10,534 bases of DNA from an uncultured Streptococcus sp. GTDB lineage: Bacteria > Bacillota > Bacilli > Lactobacillales > Streptococcaceae. Positions 6,498-10,534 of the stretch are shown in pieces. Position 1 is the first letter of the stretch, and every line of letters begins with the position of its first letter. The notes under the pieces are model-generated. The model did no database searches. It was not told the origin of the DNA and saw only the letters and a program-made list of their open reading frames with translations. Location of the stretch: assembly GCA_934215455.1 (NCBI GenBank), contig CAKPZX010000050.1:1-10534 (forward strand), given 5' to 3'. The translations under genes were made by a program, and so were the position numbers.

Positions 6498-7853
6498 GCA
6501 AAGAAAAAAACGACATTTATTTGTCAAAATTGTGCCTATAATTCACCTAAATATTTAGGGCGCTGTCCTAACTGTGGTTCTTGGTCTTCCTTTGTCGAGG
6601 AGGTCGAAGTCGCAGAGGTCAAGAATGCCCGGGTGTCCTTGACGGGTGAAAAGACCAAACCCATGAAATTGGTGGACGTGACCTCTATCAATGTTCACCG
6701 GACCAAGACGGAGATGGAGGAATTCAACCGTGTACTCGGTGGAGGAGTGGTCCCAGGGAGTCTCGTTCTCATCGGGGGGGATCCAGGGATTGGGAAATCG
6801 ACCCTGCTCCTTCAAGTCTCCACCCAACTGTCTCAAGTGGGAACGGTCCTCTATGTCAGTGGAGAGGAGTCGGCCCAGCAGATTAAACTCCGAGCAGAGC
6901 GCTTAGGGGATATCGATAGTGAGTTTTACCTCTATGCCGAGACCAATATGCAGAGCGTGCGAGCAGAAGTAGAGCGCATCCAGCCAGATTTTCTCATCAT
7001 TGACTCTATCCAGACCATCATGTCTCCTGAAATTTCAGGGGTGCAGGGGTCAGTCTCTCAAGTACGTGAGGTAACGGCTGAACTCATGCAGCTTGCCAAG
7101 ACCAATAACATCGCCATCTTTATCGTGGGGCATGTGACCAAGGAAGGAACCTTGGCGGGTCCTCGGATGCTGGAGCATATGGTGGATACGGTGCTCTACT
7201 TTGAGGGCGAGCGCCATCACACCTTCCGGATCCTGAGAGCGGTCAAGAACCGCTTTGGCTCCACCAATGAGATCGGGATCTTTGAGATGCAATCAGGTGG
7301 CCTGGTCGAAGTCCTCAATCCCAGTCAGGTCTTTCTAGAAGAGCGCCTGGATGGGGCGACTGGCTCGTCTATCGTGGTCACCATGGAAGGGACGCGTCCG
7401 ATTCTTGCTGAAGTACAGGCTTTAGTGACACCGACCATGTTTGGAAATGCCAAGCGGACGACAACGGGGCTTGATTTTAACCGAGCTAGCCTCATTATGG
7501 CGGTTTTAGAAAAACGAGCGGGTTTGCTCCTTCAAAACCAGGATGCTTATCTCAAGTCTGCTGGTGGTGTCAAGTTGGATGAGCCAGCTATCGACCTAGC
7601 CGTAGCCGTAGCCATTGCTTCCAGCTACAAGGATAAGCCAACCAATCCGCAGGAATGTTTCGTTGGAGAGTTGGGCTTGACTGGAGAAGTCCGCCGGGTC
7701 AATCGGATCGAGCAACGGATCAATGAAGCTGCTAAACTTGGTTTTACCAAGATTTATGTTCCGAAAAATTCTTTAACGGGGATCGCGACGCCATCAGGGA
7801 TCCAGGTGGTCGGTGTGAGTACATTGTCTGAAGTCTTGAAGAAAGTATTTTAA
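6495..7853 (+). CDS. radA: RadA (Sms) DNA branch-migration helicase, apparent ATC start
   Basis: 452 residues if read from ATC at 6495. RadA is a RecA/DnaB-like ATPase that extends recombination intermediates and, in streptococci, helps integrate transforming DNA. Domains: a C4 zinc finger with Cys10, 13, 24 and 27 (CQNC...CPNC); a RecA-like core with Walker [11 protein letters not shown] (about 94-103) and Walker B FLIIDS (166-171); the RadA-specific KNRFG (251-255); and a C-terminal Lon-like domain without protease function (about 285-452). There is no ATG, GTG or TTG between the in-frame stop at 6471 and the zinc finger. The first usual codon is GTG 6633, which would delete the zinc finger. 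AAAGAGG (6482-6488) lies 6 bases before ATC 6495, and the product then begins with the family-typical AKKK. It is third in the operon after dut and the phosphatase. Confidence 0.95.
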   Translation: MAKKKTTFICQNCAYNSPKYLGRCPNCGSWSSFVEEVEVAEVKNARVSLTGEKTKPMKLVDVTSINVHRTKTEMEEFNRVLGGGVVPGSLVLIGGDPGIGKSTLLLQVSTQLSQVGTVLYVSGEESAQQIKLRAERLGDIDSEFYLYAETNMQSVRAEVERIQPDFLIIDSIQTIMSPEISGVQGSVSQVREVTAELMQLAKTNNIAIFIVGHVTKEGTLAGPRMLEHMVDTVLYFEGERHHTFRILRAVKNRFGSTNEIGIFEMQSGGLVEVLNPSQVFLEERLDGATGSSIVVTMEGTRPILAEVQALVTPTMFGNAKRTTTGLDFNRASLIMAVLEKRAGLLLQNQDAYLKSAGGVKLDEPAIDLAVAVAIASSYKDKPTNPQECFVGELGLTGEVRRVNRIEQRINEAAKLGFTKIYVPKNSLTGIATPSGIQVVGVSTLSEVLKKVF

Positions 7854-7862
7854 TGGAAGAAA

Positions 7863-7891
7863 AAAGGCTGGGCAAAAACTGTCCAGTCTTT
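7863..7891 (+). terminator. Terminator-like hairpin after radA
   Basis: An 11-bp stem (AAAGGCTGGGC 7863-7873 with GTCCAGTCTTT 7881-7891, two G-T pairs) surrounds a 7-base loop, starting ten bases after the radA stop. The T-tail is short, so termination may be partial; a stronger terminator follows at 7982-8056. Confidence 0.6.
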
Positions 7892-7913
7892 GATGTTTGA
7901 TAGGAATAACAGT

Positions 7914-7997
7914 ATGACGCAGTGGTTGATTGGCATCTTTGTTCGCTTTTCAACCTCCAAAGACGACCTAATCAACTGTGCGGGGTGGGAAGATTGA
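7914..7997 (+). CDS. Possible 27-residue peptide ORF
   Basis: ATG 7914 to TGA 7995-7997, preceded by AGGA (7902-7905) at 8 bases, which is reasonable spacing. The product starts MTQWLIGIFVRF, has an amphipathic-to-hydrophobic N-terminus, then SKDDLINCAGWED. It lies entirely within hairpin I and the first arm of the outer stem of the structured element, so the same bases are also explained by RNA pairing. I recognise no family. Coding is uncertain. Confidence 0.25.
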   Translation: MTQWLIGIFVRFSTSKDDLINCAGWED

Positions 7998-8056
7998 AAA
8001 GGTTCGGGGAACCTTTTCAACGTATTTAGTTGGAGTTCTTTCCCACTCCCTTTTTT
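7982..8056 (+). terminator. Rho-independent terminator ending the dut-radA region
   Basis: The GC-rich outer stem (7982-7991 with 8040-8049) encloses a perfect 11-bp inner hairpin (7994-8020), and TTTTTT follows at 8051-8056. It should isolate the carbonic anhydrase gene from the radA operon. Confidence 0.7.
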
Positions 8057-8085
8057 CAGATGTGACAGATGACAGGAGGTATCCC

Positions 8086-8114
8086 CTGACAGAAAGGATT
8101 GGATGTGGTAAAAT
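8086..8114 (+). promoter_or_regulatory. Sigma-A promoter of the carbonic anhydrase gene
   Basis: -35 CTGACA (8086-8091), 17-base spacer, -10 TAAAAT (8109-8114) preceded by TGG (extended -10). Predicted start near 8121, about 33 bases before the ATG. It lies just downstream of the terminator. Confidence 0.8.
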
Positions 8115-8153
8115 AATAGATGATTTGAATTTCAAAGGAATAAAGGAGAGACC

Positions 8154-8648
8154 ATGTCTTATTTTGATAATTTTTTAACAGCCAACCAAGCTTATGTGGC
8201 GCTTCATGGAGACCTCCGTCTTCCGATTAAGCCCAAAACAAAAGTCGCCATCGTGACCTGTATGGATTCCCGTCTTCACGTGGCGCCTGCACTAGGTCTG
8301 GCTCTTGGAGATGCCCATATTTTGCGGAATGCTGGAGGGCGCGTGACTGATGATATGATCCGGTCTTTGGTCATCTCCCAGCAGCAGATGGGTACCCGTG
8401 AAATTGTGGTCTTGCACCATACAGACTGTGGCGCTCAGACCTTTGAAAACGAGGGCTTCCGTCAGCATCTCAAGAAAGAACTGGGAGTGGATGTGGGAGA
8501 TCGTGACTTCCTTCCCTTTCAAGACATTGAAGAAAGTGTCCGCGAGGATATGAAGCTTCTCAAGGATTCGCCTTTGATTCCAGAGGATGTCGTTATCTCA
8601 GGTGCCGTGTATGATGTGGATACCGGATTGATCTCCGAAGTGAAATAA
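8154..8648 (+). CDS. Beta-class carbonic anhydrase
   Basis: 164 residues from ATG 8154, with AAGGAGAG (8143-8150) upstream. Carbonic anhydrase interconverts CO2 and bicarbonate in the cytoplasm, supplying bicarbonate for carboxylation reactions in pyrimidine, arginine and fatty-acid synthesis. Sequence evidence: the zinc motif CMDSR (Cys36, Asp38, Arg40) and HTDCG (His89, Cys92), with LRNAGGRVTDD (57-67) between them, as in short beta-type enzymes of Gram-positive bacteria. In pneumococcus the enzyme encoded next to radA is needed for growth at ambient CO2, and this gene has the same position. It has its own promoter and terminator, so it is a single-gene unit rather than part of the competence operon. 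Confidence 0.95.
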   Translation: MSYFDNFLTANQAYVALHGDLRLPIKPKTKVAIVTCMDSRLHVAPALGLALGDAHILRNAGGRVTDDMIRSLVISQQQMGTREIVVLHHTDCGAQTFENEGFRQHLKKELGVDVGDRDFLPFQDIEESVREDMKLLKDSPLIPEDVVISGAVYDVDTGLISEVK

Positions 8649-8653
8649 AATAG

Positions 8654-8698
8654 AAGAGTCCAAGAAAACAACACAACTTTGTTTTCTCGGGCTTTTTT
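8654..8698 (+). terminator. Rho-independent terminator of the carbonic anhydrase gene
   Basis: A stem of about 14 bp: GTCC(A)AGAAAACAA (8658-8671) with TTGTTTTCT(C)GGGC (8679-8692), one A-C mismatch and one G-T pair, 7-base loop, then six T (8693-8698). It starts a few bases after the stop at 8648. Confidence 0.88.
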
Positions 8699-8731
8699 AA
8701 TTGGTGTAAAAAAATTGAACCGGCTAGGAAA

Positions 8732-8793
8732 AAATGTGACAAAACGATTAAAAAATCGGTGTAAAATATGACATTTTTACAGAAATATGACAT
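8732..8793. promoter_or_regulatory. Cluster of short direct and inverted repeats upstream of the surface-protein gene
   Basis: AAATATGACAT occurs exactly twice, at 8764-8774 and 8783-8793 (19 bases apart), with a diverged relative, AAATGTGACAA, at 8732-8742. TGTAAAA (8760-8766) and TTTTACA (8775-8781) form a 7-8-7 inverted repeat over the first copy. All lie just upstream of the predicted promoter, as binding sites for a regulator would. No regulator is identified. Confidence 0.4.
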
Positions 8794-8802
8794 ATTTATT
8801 TC

Positions 8803-8837
8803 GACACATTGATTCTCTGTGTCAATGATGTTACAAT
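8803..8837 (+). promoter_or_regulatory. Sigma-A promoter of the YSIRK surface-protein gene, with overlapping dyad
   Basis: -35 TTGATT (8809-8814), 17-base spacer, -10 TACAAT (8832-8837) with TGT before it (extended -10). Predicted start near 8844, about 40 bases before the ATG. The inverted repeat GACACA-N9-TGTGTC (8803-8808 / 8818-8823) brackets the -35 and would suit a repressor site. Confidence 0.65.
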
Positions 8838-8885
8838 TTTATTTGTATCATGGAATCATGAAATATGAAAAAGGAGATCCTATAA

Positions 8886-10534
8886 ATGAAGGATGTATTT
8901 AATAAGCGTCAGCGCTTTTCATTGCGAAAATATAGCGTTGGGGTTTGTTCAGTTCTTTTAGGAACGGCACTCTTTGCTGCAGGAGCTCAATCTGCGTCAG
9001 CGGATGAAGCAAAAGCAGCCTCTGAATCTGCAGGAACAGCAGCTTCAGAAGCAGCACAACCTGCTCCAACAGAGTCAAGTCAAACAGAAGCACCAACTGC
9101 TTCTAAGGCATACGGGGAAGGGGCATCAGTTCCAAAAATTGATCTTTCTGGAACTACTGCTACAACTTCAGAAACATCAGCTTCAGCAACTGAAAAAACT
9201 GAGGCAGCTGCAACACCAGCTGCTACAGAAAACAAAGTAGCGCCAGCTGAAATTAAAAAAACTGAAGAAGCTTCAAAACCACTAAACGTTGGTTCATTGC
9301 CAGAAATCGCTCTACCAACAGCGAAAAAGGTAGAAACCAGCTCTAAACCAGCTTCTACAACAGCGGCTACTACAGCACCAACAACTGCAACTCGTGCTGC
9401 AACAGGTGAAAGCTCAGAAAGAGCAGCTGCAAGAGAAGAAGCAGCTACACCAGCAGTAACAACTACTTTTTCAGCTACTGTAAACCCAGCAGGTCCGATC
9501 ACTGGTACAGAAGCAACTGCGCAAGCAGAAAGTGCAGCAAGTACAGATGCTGCTGCGGCTGTAGCAACTGCTAATGCAGAACGAACAAATGCAGGAGCTT
9601 TAGCAGTAAGTAGCCGTCGTCGTAATCGTCGTGCCACTACAGACCACAATAACGAGCCAGTTGCTGTAGCAACTTTCCTAAAAGACGGTGAAGTTGCTAC
9701 ACCTGATATGACGGATCCTAACGGTGCAACTGTTCGTTCACAAACAGTACCATCTGGTTACGCTGCTAAAGAAGGGGATGTCTATACTTATAGCATCGTA
9801 GACCTCACTCGCTTTAATGAACGTTATAATACAAACTTCTACACACGTGCCTATAAGAGATTTGATGCCTCAACAGATACGACAGTTGAATTAATTGATA
9901 AAAACACTGGTAATGTAGTAGAAACTAGAAAAATTACTGCCTCTAGTGGTATTCAAAAATTCACTACTACTGCTACTGCATCTAGAGGAGAATTAACTTG
10001 GAAAGTTGATTACGATCCAGGTACAGGAACTGGTCCTGGTAAAACGGACCAACCATTTATTCAATATGGTTATGAAGTTGGAGCAAGCATCCAAGCTTTA
10101 GTAGCTCCTGGACATAACCTTACTACTGAAGAACAAAAATTATATGATGCCGTTTATGCTGCTCGTACATCAACAGATATTATCAATGTTGTAGAACCAG
10201 CGTACAATGGTCGTACCATTACGGATACCAATGCCAAGATTCCAGCAGCAGTTAATAAAACAACCTACTATCGTGTAGTTGATAAAAACAACCCAACATT
10301 TAACGCGAATAAAACGGATGTAACTGTTCAAGATTATAAAGCAAATGGTAATGAAGTAGACTTAGCTTCATACACTCTTAAAGCTATGGAGGGTCAAGAC
10401 TTCACAGCATCTGGAGAGCGCCAATTTGATGGTTACAAATTGTATCAAGCAGCTGACGCAAATGATCAATCAGGTTATGTAAGCCGTCCTTACACTGTTG
10501 GTACGAAATTCATGGACGCTGAGCGTGCAGGAAT
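8886..10534 (+). CDS. Large YSIRK-type surface protein, N-terminal part (cut by window edge)
   Basis: 549 codons plus two bases, open to the end of the window with no stop. ATG 8886 has AAGGAG (8871-8876) at 9 bases. Signal peptide: basic start, then the YSIRK/GS variant FSLRKYSVGVCSVLLGTALF (11-30), cleavage probably after ASA (39). This signal type sends sortase-anchored proteins to the division septum; the anchor itself lies beyond the window. Residues 40-243 are low-complexity, rich in Ala, Thr, Ser and Glu, with VPKIDL and LPEIAL motifs, probably an unfolded or glycosylated wall-spanning or leader segment. An Arg cluster, RRRNRR (244-249), marks the boundary. Residues 250-549 have ordinary composition with aromatic and hydrophobic alternation like beta-rich adhesin modules (GDVYTYSIVDLTRFNERY, FIQYGYEVGASIQALVAPG). 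I do not recognise this region, and its ligand is unknown. Confidence 0.9.
   Translation, partial: MKDVFNKRQRFSLRKYSVGVCSVLLGTALFAAGAQSASADEAKAASESAGTAASEAAQPAPTESSQTEAPTASKAYGEGASVPKIDLSGTTATTSETSASATEKTEAAATPAATENKVAPAEIKKTEEASKPLNVGSLPEIALPTAKKVETSSKPASTTAATTAPTTATRAATGESSERAAAREEAATPAVTTTFSATVNPAGPITGTEATAQAESAASTDAAAAVATANAERTNAGALAVSSRRRNRRATTDHNNEPVAVATFLKDGEVATPDMTDPNGATVRSQTVPSGYAAKEGDVYTYSIVDLTRFNERYNTNFYTRAYKRFDASTDTTVELIDKNTGNVVETRKITASSGIQKFTTTATASRGELTWKVDYDPGTGTGPGKTDQPFIQYGYEVGASIQALVAPGHNLTTEEQKLYDAVYAARTSTDIINVVEPAYNGRTITDTNAKIPAAVNKTTYYRVVDKNNPTFNANKTDVTVQDYKANGNEVDLASYTLKAMEGQDFTASGERQFDGYKLYQAADANDQSGYVSRPYTVGTKFMDAERAG

Larger units (their letters stand above)
7901..8056 (+). 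other. Highly structured intergenic element (candidate dispersed repeat or small RNA)
   Basis: Most of the 300 bases between radA and the carbonic anhydrase gene (7854-8153) are taken up by nested inverted repeats. Hairpin I (7918-7982): CGCA/TGCG, GGTTGATT/AATCAACT, GG/CC and TCTTTG/CAAAGA, all in order. Hairpin II: TTGAAAAGGTT (7994-8004) and its exact complement (8010-8020), loop CGGGG. Hairpin II sits inside an outer stem, GGGGTGGGAA with TTTCCCACTCC, that ends in six T. The regular folding suggests a conserved RNA or an intergenic repeat family rather than chance. No second copy is present in the window, so repeat status is inferred. Confidence 0.5.

Noticed and set aside
6633..6635. GTG as the radA start
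   Set aside because: It would remove the conserved zinc finger encoded just upstream, and the nearest AGAGG is about 14 bases away.
6555..6836. Minus-strand 93-codon frame and other short frames inside radA
   Set aside because: They overlap a conserved gene on the other strand or frame and show no independent signals.
7978..8178. 66-codon plus-strand frame across the terminator and promoter before carbonic anhydrase
   Set aside because: It reads through a strong terminator and a promoter and runs into the carbonic anhydrase start in another frame; no ribosome site.
8858..8902. Small upstream ORF overlapping the start of the YSIRK gene
   Set aside because: Only 14 codons with a poor ribosome site; its bases are explained by the real Shine-Dalgarno and start.
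8974..9240. Plus-strand Gln/Leu-rich frame of 88 codons
   Set aside because: Shifted reading of the same low-complexity DNA in the YSIRK gene; no ribosome site.
9080..9649. Minus-strand 189-codon Ala/Val-rich frame
   Set aside because: It lies wholly opposite the Ala/Thr-rich part of the YSIRK protein; the openness comes from GCN/ACN codon bias, and the plus-strand gene has a clear signal peptide and ribosome site.

Overview
The window looks like chromosomal DNA of a viridans-group Streptococcus (mitis/sanguinis/parasanguinis type; species not fixed). The clues are a dut - histidine phosphatase - radA - carbonic anhydrase order like that of pneumococcus, streptococcal-type protein sequences, a competence (SigX) cin-box, an LPXTG sorting signal and a YSIRK-type signal peptide.

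Layout. (1) 1-3161, plus strand: the 3' end of a GT2 (GtrB/CsbB-like) membrane glycosyltransferase, then a complete YfhO-family polytopic membrane protein. Such pairs build a lipid-linked sugar and transfer it to a cell-envelope polymer. A perfect palindrome at 3194-3229 serves as a terminator for both converging transcripts. (2) 3254-5071, minus strand: a cell-wall anchored MSCRAMM/Cna-like adhesin with signal peptide, Ig-like A region, one CnaB isopeptide domain, a very Thr-rich stalk and LPKTG anchor. It has a strong extended -10 promoter and a leader of about 170 nt. (3) 5090-5514: the divergent intergenic region, holding the adhesin promoter, a cin-box (TACGAATA) and an extended -10 sigma-A promoter for the next operon. 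(4) 5515-7853, plus strand: a tightly spaced operon of dut (dUTPase), a histidine phosphatase and radA (branch-migration helicase used in recombination and transformation). The radA reading frame has no ATG/GTG/TTG upstream of its zinc finger; the best-placed start is an ATC at 6495, directly behind a Shine-Dalgarno. (5) 7854-8153: a non-coding, hairpin-rich stretch with two terminator-like stems, a possible 27-residue ORF and the promoter of the next gene. (6) 8154-8648: beta-carbonic anhydrase with its own promoter and terminator. (7) 8886-10534 and beyond: the N-terminal half or less of a large YSIRK-type surface protein, cut by the window edge, with an Ala/Thr/Ser-rich leader and an unrecognised folded region.

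The window therefore joins conserved housekeeping/competence genes (dut-radA, carbonic anhydrase) to flanking surface functions (envelope glycosylation and two large wall proteins). I see no CRISPR array, tRNA, rRNA, insertion sequence or phage gene. The points most worth a second look are the apparent ATC start of radA, the structured element at about 7900-8056, the repeat-rich operator-like region before the last gene, and the unassigned ectodomain of that gene.
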